Source: Umbelopsis ramanniana AG
Taxonomy: Eukaryota > Mucoromycota > Umbelopsidomycetes > Umbelopsidales > Umbelopsidaceae
Reading direction: 5' to 3'
Assembly: GCF_025399195.1 (NCBI RefSeq)
Contig: NW_026252094.1
Coordinates: 124,001 to 188,000, forward strand
DNA: 64,000 nt
The position numbers were made by a program, and so were the translations under genes. Positions 52,783 through 64,000 of the stretch are shown piece by piece; position 1 is the stretch's first letter, and each line of letters opens with the position of its first letter. The notes beneath the pieces are model-generated. The model had not been told where the DNA came from and made no database searches. It saw only the letters and a list, made by a program, of their open reading frames with translations.

Positions 52783-54511
52783 ACGAACACTTCGACTTCA
52801 CGAGTCATATCCTACATTTTATTTGTTACCTTCGCAAATTCATTAAATGGTACTTGATGTTTTTTTGGCATTGTAGATCGATTGTACAAAGTTTTATTAT
52901 ACACCATCTTCAAATATATGATATTTTCACTTCAAATGAGGTCTGAGGCTGCGGCAAAGGGGGTAGGCTTTGAACCGGGTTCACGTCATATCTGCTGTGC
53001 AAGTATTGAGCAATAAATGTCTGGTCGAGTGGAAGAAGAATTTACGGATAGGAAATTCAGTTCTTGATACATCTAATTCTTAACTTTGGTCATCGACAAT
53101 TCAATGGTGGTAAGTTGGAAAAATTATCGTCTAAACCATTAATACTCCAGGTACACGAACACAAAGAGTTGAGAATTTGTTTCCTGCGATTAGTATGAAA
53201 TCAGTCAGATTCGAGAATTCGACTCAAGACAAAGCGAATGATTTTGTCAAACTTCAAAGTGGAGATTGCTTATTACATTAAGAAATTGGGTCCTGTATCA
53301 ATTGGTGAACCCGGGATAAATTATTGTAATGATCCTTGTTGGCCAGCTACACAGTCACCTCGTCATTTGTCGCAAGCAGATGCTGCAGATCCATTTATGG
53401 ACGATAGTAGTACATTGTCACGAGAAGAAAAGTTCGGAATTCTAGTGAATTTTCAAGTTGAGACGTCCACAGTCAAGCTGTTATGAAAGAGAAAATGACT
53501 ATTCCGGCAAGCAAAAACAAAGTGAAATTGAAATAACTTTTGTTCTTCAATCGAAGTATAGCCAAATATATGTTTACAGCAGTGGCCATTCTGCTCAAGC
53601 TCAAGCATCTTGTGTCTGGGAATTGGCAAAGAGGTTCTGTTCATGTGAGCTGGCATATTGAATCAGCAGAACAGCAAAGGTGAGCTGGCATGGTTGATTT
53701 CAGAACAAATGGTTGATCGCGGACGGGTTTAAACTAGCAGGATCTCCTAACCAGCTTCCACTTTTATGACTTTGCCCTTCATTGCATGGATATTCAAGGA
53801 TGCCAAAATTAATTCTATGTATCATTTTTTATGTAATCTAAATTATACATAGCACACCGATATCGCCGACAGTGTGGGGCTCATGACAGATGCTGTACAG
53901 CTCACCGGGTTTAGAATTGTCCCCACTAGTCATGAAAGAGTTTGTAAGATCTATAAAGACAAGTGCACATAATATATCCGCTGCCGTTGGAATTCCATAT
54001 CAGTGCTGTAGAGATGTCCCAAAACTTGACGAAGAAAAATCGTCTCTCGGTATTGAGGACAGTCTGAAAATCTTACAGCAAGACTTGAGGTTCAAGTTCA
54101 GATGGATGCGTGGGGTAGCATGTCGCTCATGTCCAAAGCGATCTTGACCGAGTGCTTGTTTCATAAGAATATGTCGTACAACGTAGGTGAGTTTGGTAAG
54201 TGCATCTTTGTGCGCAATTCCCAATACCACACACCGAGCGTTTGGATTCCACGACCAAATATTTTCAGCACACTTACTGTTTCCCACAAAGACATCCTTA
54301 TACAAATGAGGCAAAAGTTGTCTCTATTGGGATAGGTGCGAGTGAAAAGAAGGTATCAATCTTGATTCCATAGATGCATTTTCACTGAATGCCACATGTT
54401 AAGAGGTAAACAATTGGTAAAGAGCGAATTGGCTAAGGTGTTATATAAAGGAAAGCGTGTAAGTGTAAAAAGCAACATCTAGCGATCAGATCAATTCGCC
54501 GCTACTATAAC
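52783..54511. other. intergenic between transporter array and lipases
   Basis: About 1.7 kb. A short plus-strand stretch at about 53468-53520 reads CYERENDYSGKQ, reminiscent of a Greek-key motif but with no gene around it. A minus-strand stretch at 54000-54314 is open for about 100 codons but lacks an ATG and any known motif. Neither is called. The promoter of lipase 1 is at the right end. Confidence 0.45.
54442..54450 (+). promoter_or_regulatory. TATA box of lipase 1
   Basis: TATATAAAG lies 62-70 bp upstream of the ATG at 54512, which supports that ATG as the start of the spliced gene. Confidence 0.6.
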
Positions 54512-55946
54512 ATGGTAAATTGAGACTTTATAATGGCTTTCAAAATTCTTTTATAATGGACTAATCTGCTCTTCACTAAAATAGCCTTCCATAGTGCTAG
54601 GAAGAGTTGTTTCCACGTTCGTATGTGCTGGTCTTTGGCTTGCGTCCATCGCAACTCCGACATTGGCTGTACCTGTTCGACGGGCTGCTGTCTTGCCACA
54701 AGATGATCCATTCTATACACCACCAGCTGGATACGAGAGTGCTGCCCCAGGAGACATTCTGCGTACTCGACCTGTTCCAAATAAATTAGCAGCTTTCTCT
54801 GCTTTTCCGCAAAATATGGCCAATGCTTGGCAGATCCTCTACCGAACCACGGACGCATTGGGTAACCCTCAGGCAACCGTAACCACAGTGATGGAACCGC
54901 ACAATCCGGATACAACTAAGCTTTTATCTTACCAAGTGGCCGAGGACAGTGCCTATCAAGGGTGCGCACCATCTTATGTGCTTCAAGCAGGTACCGGATT
55001 GTCGGATACGGCGTCTCAGGCTGAGCTTCTACTTATGGATGCCGCGCTGGATCGCGGTTGGTATGTCAGCACTCCTGACTACGAAGGTCCAATCAGTGCG
55101 TTTACAGCAGGTATCCAAGCTGGACATGCCACTCTTGATTCGATCCGAGCTGTTCTCAAATCCACAAATGTGACGAATGTTTCCGGCAATGCTACTGTTG
55201 CCATGTGGGGTTACTCTGGTGGCGCTCTTGCTTCAGGCTGGGCAGCTGAGCTACAGCCAACATATGCGCCGGAATTGAATTTGGCTGGTGCCGCTATCGG
55301 TGGTACTCCAGGCGATCTCAACGCAACTCTTTACGCTGTCAACAAGGGCCTTTTTGTAGGACTGGTTCCTGCTGGTATTGTTGGTCTGTGTCAACAATAT
55401 CCTGAACTCAACGACTACGTGATCGCCAATTTAAAGCCAGACAAGAAAGACGCCTTTTTTAAAGCCAACAGTCAATGCCTCGACGCTGACACTTCACAAT
55501 ATGCTTTCCAAGACATGTTCTCCTACTTTACTGATTATAATGTTTTACAAGGTGATGTTGCTGTGAAAATCTTGAACGAGAACAAGATGGGTCAATACGT
55601 TCCAAAGATCCCACTTCACATGTATCACTCCGCAAACGATGAAATGGTGCCATTTGCTCCTACTGAGGCTCTTGTCAAGCAGTACTGCTCACAAGGCGTC
55701 AATATTGAATTTGTGAAAGATGAGCTTTCAGAGCATATCATTCTGGCTATTACCGGTGCCGCTGATGCCCTCATTTGGCTCAATGACCGATTCAACGGTG
55801 TTCCTGTCAAAAAAGGTTGTACGAGTCGGACCACCTTAACTTCTGCGTTGGATCCTGGAGCTCTTCCAGTGTTTGGAACAGTCATCTTCAATCTTTTGGG
55901 AGATTTACTGGGGAAACCAATTGGTCCTAATTCTATTGCCAGATAG
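54512..55946 (+). CDS. secretory lipase 1 (LIP/CAL-A-like, alpha/beta hydrolase)
   Basis: The large frame lacks an ATG at its 5' end. Reading ATG 54512-54514, then a 70-nt intron (54515-54584, GTAAAT..AATAG), then 54585-55946 gives 454 aa starting MPSIVLGRVVSTFVCAGLWL, a good signal peptide that aligns with lipases 2 and 3 read the same way. The mature enzyme fits the fungal secretory lipase family. The nucleophile is S212 in WGYSGGALASGWA, with probable acid D353 (HSANDEMVPF) and H385 (DELSEHIILA). Four or more Cys can form disulfides. Expected activity is extracellular hydrolysis of triacylglycerols or other esters. It is first of three tandem paralogues. Confidence 0.9.
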
Positions 55947-58076
55947 GCATTTCTCCTTTGTCGGAACTTTGAGCTCATCGGCATTTGCAGCCTTCATTAT
56001 TTCTAATGAGCCCTATATCTTTATCAAATGAAACTCCTCCCTTCATTTTTTTTTTTAAATAAATGATTACCTATTGGATTAATTGATTGAACCGCCTTTT
56101 GAACGAAATTTTCTTAAAAGATGTGCTGTACTTCGTGGCAAGAAGTCGCAATCTGAATCAGCGGCTCTGCCTAATTCTACTGAAATCTAGATCCCAAAAA
56201 ATCAGCAGATGGGGCTGTAGCGCACAGCAAAGAGAATCAGTGGGAAATCATGCCAACAGTTGGGGATGTGGCAAAGTGATAATGTCAAGGATCTGTATTT
56301 GAGTAAATGGTGCAGCTCTGGAGTTAATGTGTCACCGACCAACTAGCACTGAAATGAGGATCATATGCTTCATAGATGATGTAGGCTCCATTCTAAGAAT
56401 TATGAATTGCACATCACGAGAAATTCCGCAGAGATCTTCTCAATTGTGAAGAGTATGTCCTTACTATTTACTTTGGAGGTTTCCTGGAGGAGGAAGTAAT
56501 GTGTTGAGCTAGTTAATCGGTAACAACTGGCCCCATCTTTTGAAGCAAGTTAACAAATGAAGAACAGCAACCGCCGCAAACTGAAATTTCCAACCTACTA
56601 GTCTTACAGATGCAGGCGGTATTCTACAATCAAAAACGTACAGAGTGAAGTCGTGCAAGTCATTTCATTTTCCTACATCCTGGGTTGAACCAATGGCGGA
56701 GGAGGGATAATGTTTTCTCCTCTGAGAAAAAATTAGTTGTTCACAGCATACGAACGCTGCTTGGATATTGCCATGGGATTAGTTTTCCGGACATGTGGAC
56801 AGCTTGGGCCACATTATCCTTAAACTACCTATTCAAATTTAGTTGAGCGCAAACTGGCTTGGTTAGGTAGTGGGGCTCACGTTCGCATATAACGTCTTAG
56901 CATTGAAAGATTTCTTTGTTTACTATCAAACATTGAGATGTTTTCTGTCATCGAACATTGATCGATGGAACATTTTGACGTACTAGATCTTGCTCATTGT
57001 CCTAAACTCTCTGCATGAGATTGTGAGACTTACGTATGCAGTTCCTCCTGCACAAAAGACATGTGGCGTTCACATCGTCCACGTTTATACAGTGCTTGCA
57101 GAAATCTGGGGTAAAATATACAATGAGACAATATCAATTGGCGTAGCGAGGTTTACATACCGCCTTATAGCCATTACATGCATTGGAAAATGTAATATTT
57201 GCCACGAATTGGAAATTTGCACAGACTAAATGATTGAAAAAGTATCGTAAAACGGATAGCTACTACGGCTTGATCCGCGCCTCGAATGCTAAGGAAGCGT
57301 TGACAATAATCTCGATCTTGAATTGGTCCTGCCATGGGCACATGTTGATGTTGCCATCCTCTTTTCTATATCGCATTACTAATGAATGAAAACTGAGACG
57401 CTACTGAATTCTCTTCCACTGAACCTCAATTACTTATAGGTAACACCATGAGAACATCACAAAATACTAGAGCTGACTACTTGCTATGAAATTCGATTTT
57501 CAGCGAGGAAATGCAAACAGCGTCAAGTGACGATAGTCAAAGCCGCAGATCACATCGAACAAAGTATATTTCTTGTAGATGAATATTTCCCGAACATCTC
57601 TGTGGGAATGTGGGGTCGGTATTTCACATGAAAATATTCATGCTAGAGCTTCTTTACTTCACGTTGCACAGTGATATGGCTAGGGTAGCTATACGTTACA
57701 TAATTAGAGCTTTTTAGGTTATTTACTTTACCTGAAATCATCGTTGTACCCCGCTTTCAGGATGCCACAAGGTATGACCTCGCGTCTCAGAGAATTCACC
57801 TAACTTGCACAAAATTAAATGACTTCCTTATTATGGATAGTATAGCTTTGCGTCTTGAAACCGAAATTTATCTTCTGGTTCTTTCGAGTCGCCTTTCACC
57901 TTCCCGAAAACCACATGCTACTCAACTTAGGCTGAGTGGAGGTAAAGAAGAAGTGAATTATAAAGAGGGCTATCCGCCACCAGTATCTCCTCAACAAGTG
58001 AAAGACAAAAAGGTCTCAATCTCCTTCTGCTCCGGAACCTGTCCAGTCCTTATCTCATTCCATTCACTACCCAAGC
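55947..58076. other. intergenic between lipases 1 and 2
   Basis: About 2.1 kb. AAATAAATGA near 56058 is a possible poly(A) region for lipase 1. No gene is recognised. The open stretch across 57833-58234 includes the first intron of lipase 2 in another frame and is not called. TATAAAG at 57959-57965 is a candidate TATA box. Confidence 0.5.
57959..57965 (+). promoter_or_regulatory. TATA box of lipase 2
   Basis: TATAAAG lies about 112 bp upstream of the ATG at 58077. Confidence 0.45.
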
Positions 58077-59499
58077 ATGGTATGTATTATGAATTGAAAA
58101 TTTTATATAACATGTCAGTAACCTTTGATGCTATCCCATGTAGAAACCCTTTAGTCCTGGACGTATTATTACAGCATTGCTATCGGTCGGTCTATGGCTG
58201 TCTGCCACAAGTCCCAGTGAAGCAGCTCCGTTGAAAAGAGCAGCGGTCATTCCTGAAAATGATGCTTTCTATACTCCTCCTGCTGGCTACGAGAGTGCCG
58301 CTCTTGGAACTGTCCTTAAAACAAGACCTGTGCCTAACTCCTTGGCGGCGTTTAGTCTGTTGCCACAAAATATTGCTGCTGCCTGGCAAATTCTCTACCG
58401 CACCAGTGACTCCTCCGGTAACGCACAAGCAACCGTTACCACCGTAATTGAGCCTCACAATGCAAATGCGTCTCGAGTCCTATCTTACCAGGTTGCAGAG
58501 GATAGTGCTTGGGAAGCATGTGCTCCATCTTACGTGCTTCAAAAAGGTTCTAGTCTGAGCGGTGTCGCAACCCAGGCTGAACTCCTTGTTATGGACGCTG
58601 CATTGTCTCGAGGCTGGTACGTGGTGACCCCAGATTACGAAGGACCTAACGCATCTTTCACTGCCGGATTGCAAGCCGGTCATGCTACCTTGGATTCCAT
58701 TCGGGCTGTGCTTGCTTCAACTAATGTTACAGGCATTAAGGCTAATGCTGATGTCGCTCTATGGGGTTATTCTGGTGGGGCACTTGCTTCTGGATGGGCT
58801 GCTGAACTACAACCTTCCTATGCTCCTGAGCTAAGAATCATTGGTGCTGCATTGGGAGGTACTCCAGTAGATCTCAATGCGACACTCAATGCCGTCAACA
58901 AGGGTCCATTTGTTGGTCTTGTTCCTGCCGGTATCCTTGGTCTTGCATCGCAATATCCCGACCTTGCTGCTTATGTCGACTCCGTCTTAATTCCGTCCAA
59001 GAAGGCCAACTTCTACAAAGCCAAAAGTCAATGTCTAGCTGCCGATATCATCCAGTTTTTGGGTCAAGATTTTAACAGTTATGTTAACACAACCAACTTC
59101 TTGAATAGCCCAATTGCTACCAAAGTGCTTACCGAGAACCACATGGGCAAATTCGTACCCAAGATCCCTCTTCACATGTATCATGCTATTAATGATGAAA
59201 TCGTTCCATTCGCTCCGGCAAAGGCGCTCTATTCTCAGTATTGTTCTCAAGGCGCAAGCATTCAGTTTGTAGCTGATGAGCTCTCCGAGCATGTCATTCT
59301 TCTGATCACCGGAGCTGCAGATGCCATCTTGTGGCTTCAAGATCGGTTCAATGGAGTTACTGCAGCCACTGGTTGCTCCAACAGAACAACGGCCACTTCC
59401 GCATTGGACCCAGGTGCCTTGCCTGTATTTGGTGAGCTTCTTTTCAACGACTTGGGTGCTCTTGTTGGACTGCCTATTGGTCCACTTTCTATTACATAG
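58077..59499 (+). CDS. secretory lipase 2 (LIP/CAL-A-like, alpha/beta hydrolase)
   Basis: ATG 58077-58079 is followed at once by a 64-nt intron (58080-58143, GTATGT..TGTAG), and exon 2 runs 58144-59499, giving 452 aa. The joined start MKPFSPGRIITALLSVGLWL is a classical signal peptide, and GR(I/V) followed by GLWL aligns with lipase 1. Catalytic candidates are S211 in WGYSGGALASGWA, D352 in HAINDEIVPF and H384 in DELSEHVILL. The conserved C-terminus (ALDPGALPVFG..LFNDLG, PIGP) is shared by all three. The role is secreted lipase or esterase. Confidence 0.9.
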
Positions 59500-60396
59500 T
59501 CAGTCACAAGCAGGTCTAGTGTCGACTTCATAATTATCTCACTGAAAACATTATCATTTTTACCTATAAATGTGATGAATAAACTCTCATATGAGGTGTA
59601 TTGCAAAAATAGAGGTATGGCGGGGTTTCCAAATTGGAATGTTGCAAGTTAGGCTCAAATTTTTGGTAATATCGGCAGGAACGACTGTACCTTGGCAAAA
59701 TTTCCCGTCCTGCAATGATAAAGCCGCCATCTGATGTAACTCTTTTAATTCTACCATTTCCTCAACAAAAATTCATACATTTGTAGTAATTAGAAGGAGG
59801 GACCATGATACGTCTGTTAGATAAGTTTAGAACTTGAGTGGAACCTCAGTATTTCAATTCTAGGTTTGCGAAGTTGATAGGTAGCATATCAAATGCAGAA
59901 CAATGTTCCTAAAAAGACGAATAATCGAACATTGCTGTCAGGGTTATGGATTTCAAATGATGGTATGGGGATACTGGAGATACTGTGGGATTTCAAAAAT
60001 GTAGCTCTCACATGGGGATAATGTCAACGCAGAGTTGTACAGAAGCTGAACGACCAGCTTCTTAGAACCCAGTTCAGGCACCGTTTTCAACGTCTGCCCA
60101 GTTAAAATGATGATAACGTCTGAGATACCACCTATGCTTTAGACTTGTACACACCTCTTATACCAATTAAGTCTTAATGCGGAACAGCCAATATCGCAGT
60201 TTGTTACCGGAATATCGAAGCGACTGCTCACGGTCGTATAGCCCGCAGGTCTACTTTCCCAGACAGTTGTGAAAACCACATGCTGCATTGTCAGTGCGTT
60301 CGATAGAATGTCCGTCGAGATAACTATATTATGCTGATAAATTTGGACTGAAATGACGATCACTTTTTCCCTTCCTTTCCATTGTGTTCTACCCCC
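59500..60396. other. intergenic between lipases 2 and 3
   Basis: About 0.9 kb. AATAAA at 59579-59584 may be the poly(A) signal of lipase 2. A weak TATA-like TATATTA lies near 60325 before lipase 3. No gene is seen. Confidence 0.45.
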
Positions 60397-61812
60397 ATGG
60401 TACGTTAACATTGATTTGGTTGGTAAAGTCGCAATTCCATTGACTTTTATGTTTAGCATTCATTTCAATTTGGGCGCTTAGCGTCTAAATTTGTATTTAT
60501 ATACATTTTGCTTTCAATGGTGGCTCCAGGATTGGCCGCTCCTCGTCGATTAAATCTGCTGCAACCTCAAAGTGATCCGTTTTACTCGCCACCTTCGGGC
60601 TTTGAAAAATTGAGCCCAGGTACCATTCTTCGCACTCGACCTGTCCCCGACAAACTTGGCATCTTGGCTCTGTTCCCTCAGAATGTGGCTAATGCATGGC
60701 AAATCTTGTATCGCACAACCAATGCGCTTGGAAAAGCAGAAGCTACAGTCACTACTATCATAGAGCCCCACAACCCTGATCCCACTAAACTCCTTTCTTA
60801 CCAAGTCGCTGAAGACAGCGCCAGTCAGGTCTGTGCTCCTTCGTATGTGCTTCAAACTGGGTCAAGCGTGCGAGGCATTGTCACCAAAGTCGAAATTTTG
60901 CTTATGGATGCCGCGCTGGAACGCGGCTGGTACGTCAATATACCGGATTACCAGGGACCAATGTCCAGTTTCACTTGCGGCTTGCAATCAGGACAAGCTA
61001 CTCTTGATTCTATTCGTGCCGTTCTTGCATCAAGCCATGTCACCAGTATCCAGGCTGGTGCTCGTGTTGCTTTATGGGGCTATTCTGGTGGTGCGCTTGC
61101 TTCGGGATGGGCCGCTGAACTTCAACCCACATATGCTCCTGAACTCAAAATTGTTGGTGCTGCTTTAGGCGGTACCCCATCCGACCTCAATGCTACTATT
61201 AATGCCGTTAACAAAGGACCATTCGTCGGTCTTGTGCCCGCAGGTATTCTTGGTTTGTCGCAACAGTATCCTGAGCTCAATGAATTCGTACAATCCCAAC
61301 TTATTCCCAAAAAGAAGGCTGCCTTCAACAAGGCAGCAAGTCAATGTTTGGCTCAAGATCTTCTTCAATTCGCCTTCCAAGATATCTTCAAGTACTTCTC
61401 CAACCCCGACATTCTGAACGATCCTATTGCGACCAAGATTTTGAACGAGAACAAGATGGGAAAGTATATTCCTAAGATCCCCCTCTTTATGTACCATGCT
61501 ATTCATGACGAAGTTGTCCCCTTTGCCCCTGCTCAAGCTTTGGTAAAAAAGTACTGTGCTAAAGGAAGCAACATTGAATTTGTCAAGGACGAACTATCAG
61601 AGCATGTCATCCTTGCTGTCACGGGCGCGGCCGACGCTATACTTTGGTTGACTGATCGCATGAATGGGAAGCCTGCCAAGAAAGGCTGTTCCGAGAGAAC
61701 GGTGCTCACCTCCGCATTGGATCCAGGTACTCTCCCTGTTTTTGGAAAACTTATCTTTGATGACTTGGCCGACCTTCTTGGCAAGCCCATTGGCCCACTA
61801 TCCATTGCATGA
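60397..61812 (+). CDS. secretory lipase 3 (LIP/CAL-A-like, alpha/beta hydrolase)
   Basis: ATG 60397-60399, a 57-nt intron (60400-60456, GTACGT..TTTAG) and exon 2 60457-61812 give 452 aa. The joined start MHSFQFGRLASKFVFIYILL is a hydrophobic signal peptide cut near GLAAP. Without the intron, the first in-frame ATG (60520) would leave only a stub of the signal. Catalytic candidates are S211 in WGYSGGALASGWA, D352 in HAIHDEVVPF and H384 in DELSEHVILA. DYQGPMSSFTCG adds a Cys where the paralogues have Ala. It is convergent with the pectinesterase gene, with 154 bp between stop codons. Confidence 0.9.
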
Positions 61813-61966
61813 TTCAAGTCATTTTTTTCATATCAGTACATTTTATTTTAACTAGCCGACGCAATAAAATGCAAGATAATGCCAGCGGAGGAGGAGTATG
61901 TCATGCAATAGAGCAATATTGTGCATTAGATATCAATGTCAGTCTGAAGCGTCTCAGCATTTACAT

Positions 61967-63007
61967 CTATTGAGTGGTATCAATCCAGGTGGCTCCTGGT
62001 AAGACACTGTAGAACACGTATTGCGCAGCTTGAGCGGAAGTGAGATTGGTCGCAAAAGTGGCTCTCGCACTGTTCCATTTTCCCGCTCCAGTGTTGGCGT
62101 ACTCTGCAAACGTGACACCAGCGGTGTTAGGGCTGCTTGTCGACCAAATGCTCCAGCCTGCCGGTTTGATATGCGATCCAAGAGCTGAGTTCATGTAGAC
62201 GACTCGAGCATACTGATTCCATGGACGGCCAAGGTAACTACTGCTGGAAAATTGGGATGTGGAAGAGAAAGACAATGATTTGTTTGCGGTTGATGCAATA
62301 GGACCAGATGGAATAGTGGCAATGATGCTACAGTAGTTGAAGTAAAAACCACCAACAGCTGAAGCAGAGTCACGATTGTGAGCTGTAATTGACGCAGCTG
62401 CGTTGGAGGCAATTGTGCAAGAGTCAAAGTAGGCAATACCGTATCCCCAGATGAAGTCTACAGAACCTTCAACATAACAATGCTTGAAATAAGAAGTAGC
62501 CCCTCGATTAATCAGCAGTGTATCTTGATAGCCATAGAGTTTGACATAGTAGAACGAAGCTTCCGCGGCTTCAACCGTCAAGGCCAGATTGGCATAGTTT
62601 TGAGTTTGAGGAAAGGTATTGGCGATGGTGATATGATACAGCTTCACATTAGTGCCTGTAATAATCACCACTGAGGAATCAACATCTGATCCAGAAGAAG
62701 ACTGAGTATTATGACCAGCGCTATACTCGACGAATACAGTATTCTCAGCCCCGGCCGCAACAGGAACAAGGGGTTGGAGTATGGTGTTTGACCTTGAAAT
62801 GGTAATTCTTTCATTGTATGTTCCTGCTGCTATGGCGACTGTCCAGGTGGAGCTATCACTGGGGAGAGAGGCAAGTGCCTTGGAGATGGTGTTGTAAGTG
62901 CAGCTTGAGCATACGTTGACTGTGTTGGTAGCGCGGACAGCAATGGAAGCCCCTGATGCCACAGATGAAAGTATGCCTAGTGCAGAAAGTAAGCAGAGTA
63001 ACTTCAT
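61967..63007 (-). CDS. pectin methylesterase, carbohydrate esterase family 8
   Basis: This 346-aa single-exon protein starts at ATG 63007. A signal peptide (MKLLCLLSALGILSSVASG) leads into a right-handed beta-helix esterase that demethylates homogalacturonan outside the cell. Signature regions are clear: GTYNERITI (region I-like), GYQDTLL with catalytic D162, VEGSVDFIWG with catalytic D184, and YLGRPWNQYARVVY with R261, followed by SHIKPAGW. A frame extension upstream of 63007 lacks an ATG. The length is normal for fungal enzymes. It is convergent with lipase 3 and may be part of a plant-matter degrading set. Confidence 0.95.
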   Translation of the reverse strand: MKLLCLLSALGILSSVASGASIAVRATNTVNVCSSCTYNTISKALASLPSDSSTWTVAIAAGTYNERITISRSNTILQPLVPVAAGAENTVFVEYSAGHNTQSSSGSDVDSSVVIITGTNVKLYHITIANTFPQTQNYANLALTVEAAEASFYYVKLYGYQDTLLINRGATSYFKHCYVEGSVDFIWGYGIAYFDSCTIASNAAASITAHNRDSASAVGGFYFNYCSIIATIPSGPIASTANKSLSFSSTSQFSSSSYLGRPWNQYARVVYMNSALGSHIKPAGWSIWSTSSPNTAGVTFAEYANTGAGKWNSARATFATNLTSAQAAQYVFYSVLPGATWIDTTQ

Positions 63008-64000
63008 GACTTCAATCCAAATGAAAACTTTCAAATTAGTTCCTCTGTCTTTCCTGGCAAGGCTTTATATGCATATTATAACATAAGCATTTTCAAATAA
63101 AATCTTGTGTTCCCATGTAATGGAAAATTTAACATGTAATATCGGACAGTAGGAAAGAATTTTTTTGGCCGGCGCATGTGTGGAAATTCGAACGAAGTGG
63201 GGAGTCGTTTTCGATCGTGTCAAGTGACGTGTCCCATCTCATGCTCTCTCAAGTAGTGAGCATAGTGGTTTGACTCGCACTCTCTGCGTGCAACCTAGTA
63301 TTATGTTACGCTATAGAATGCCATTTTTTTTATAGCAAAAGATCCTCGCCATCTCACTCCAGATAGCACATTTTATGCATGACAACCCATCGCTCTCCGC
63401 TGTTAATCAACCCGATTGTTACACATAACTAGCTACCTTGTATACACACATTTTTAATTCAAATCATGCTTAATATGAAGGTTCTATTCACTGCAAGCGA
63501 ACTGTCCCTCAATTGATGCAACGCAAGTTAAAAGTTCAAAATAGCACGCATTTTATTCGGTAATTGATCTACAAATTTATGATATCACGACTAAGGGGGT
63601 TTTGTGGGTAATTCCAACCAATTTTCATCAGCAAAATAGCGTTTATGTTTTAATACATGAGCCAACCCACCTGAGTAATGATCAATGCCTAATCTAACTA
63701 TGTTTCATCTTTCATCCACAAGATGCAGCATGAACAGCACCGTGTTGTGCTCCACCCATATGGCTTTTGAACAGGTTTGGTGGTGTGAATATCTACATCA
63801 TGTGACAGGGCCTTTATGGCAACTGTCATAGCGATCTGAATGGAAGCATTGGGCACTGCCTGTTTCAGTAGGCATCATGATCGAATAGGCATGTATCAAA
63901 AATTTCGACAGGACAGGAGAGCTAATTATAGGAAGATCGCTAGATGGGAAGTGATGTATATCAATCTGGGTATTACTTGATTTATTTGATTCCGTAATTC
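63008..64000. other. upstream flank of the pectin methylesterase
   Basis: About 1.0 kb to the window edge. Apart from the TATA box at 63063-63069, no gene or repeat is recognised. Confidence 0.5.
63063..63069 (-). promoter_or_regulatory. TATA box of the pectin methylesterase
   Basis: TATAAAG on the minus strand lies 56 bp upstream of the ATG at 63007. Confidence 0.55.

Noticed and set aside
54000-54314. Open minus-strand stretch of about 100 codons upstream of lipase 1
   Set aside because: No ATG at the 5' end, no known motif, and no neighbouring exon that joins it. It may be a gene relic but cannot be supported.
57833-58234. 133-codon plus-strand frame before lipase 2
   Set aside because: It runs through the ATG and intron of lipase 2 in another frame and has no recognisable protein signal.
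60139-60459. 106-codon minus-strand frame before lipase 3
   Set aside because: It overlaps the intron and start of lipase 3 on the opposite strand and has no domain or signal peptide.
1-64000. Retroelements, DNA transposons, viral insertions, CRISPR
   Set aside because: No reverse transcriptase, integrase, transposase or capsid-like frames, no long terminal repeats and no regularly spaced short repeats were seen.

Overview
This is a stretch of nuclear chromosome from a filamentous fungus. The gene at the left end is translation elongation factor 3, a fungal hallmark, and other genes carry short 57-133 nt GT-AG spliceosomal introns. A putative fucosyltransferase, a pectin methylesterase and secretory lipases, together with many single-exon genes and moderately AT-rich intergenic DNA, would suit an early-diverging lineage such as Mucoromycota. 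This placement is an inference. A hydrophobin-type protein in the window would be more typical of Dikarya, so the phylum should be treated as open. I see no reverse transcriptase, integrase, transposase or capsid gene, and no CRISPR array.

Layout. Positions 0.4-3.5 kb hold eEF3 (minus). Positions 4.4-6.3 kb hold a three-exon type II membrane fucosyltransferase-like gene. Positions 8.2-16.0 kb hold three paralogous membrane proteins of unknown function, two of them divergently arranged. Positions 16.4-17.3 kb hold an NmrA-like NAD(P)-binding protein. Positions 18.1-21.2 kb hold a decaying tandem triplication encoding small Cys-rich, N-glycosylated proteins with GPI-type tails. Position 22.3 kb holds a hydrophobin-like protein, and 24.3 kb a tRNA-Arg(TCG). 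Positions 25.0-27.4 kb hold a fused enzyme, a diaminopropionate ammonia-lyase-like PLP domain joined to an M20 metallopeptidase-type domain. Position 28.6 kb holds a 7-TM-type fungal membrane protein, and 31.2-33.6 kb a ten-exon amino-acid permease.

Positions 34.5-52.8 kb are a head-to-tail array of 14-TM DHA2-type major facilitator transporters: one 5'-truncated pseudogene and six intact, intronless genes, all on the plus strand. The six have TATA boxes about 85-125 bp upstream of their ATGs, and five share a TGGCGG hexamer about 210-265 bp upstream. Positions 54.5-61.8 kb hold three tandem secretory lipases. Each is best read as having its only intron directly after the ATG, so that the first coding exon is just the start codon. 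A pectin methylesterase lies convergent to the last lipase.

The window therefore pairs one housekeeping translation gene with a series of lineage-expanded surface, secreted and transport families. The lipases, pectinesterase, hydrophobin, amino-acid permease and efflux-type transporters fit a saprotrophic or plant-associated life at the cell surface. This functional grouping is inference; the families are scattered rather than visibly co-regulated, apart from the shared promoter layout in the transporter array.
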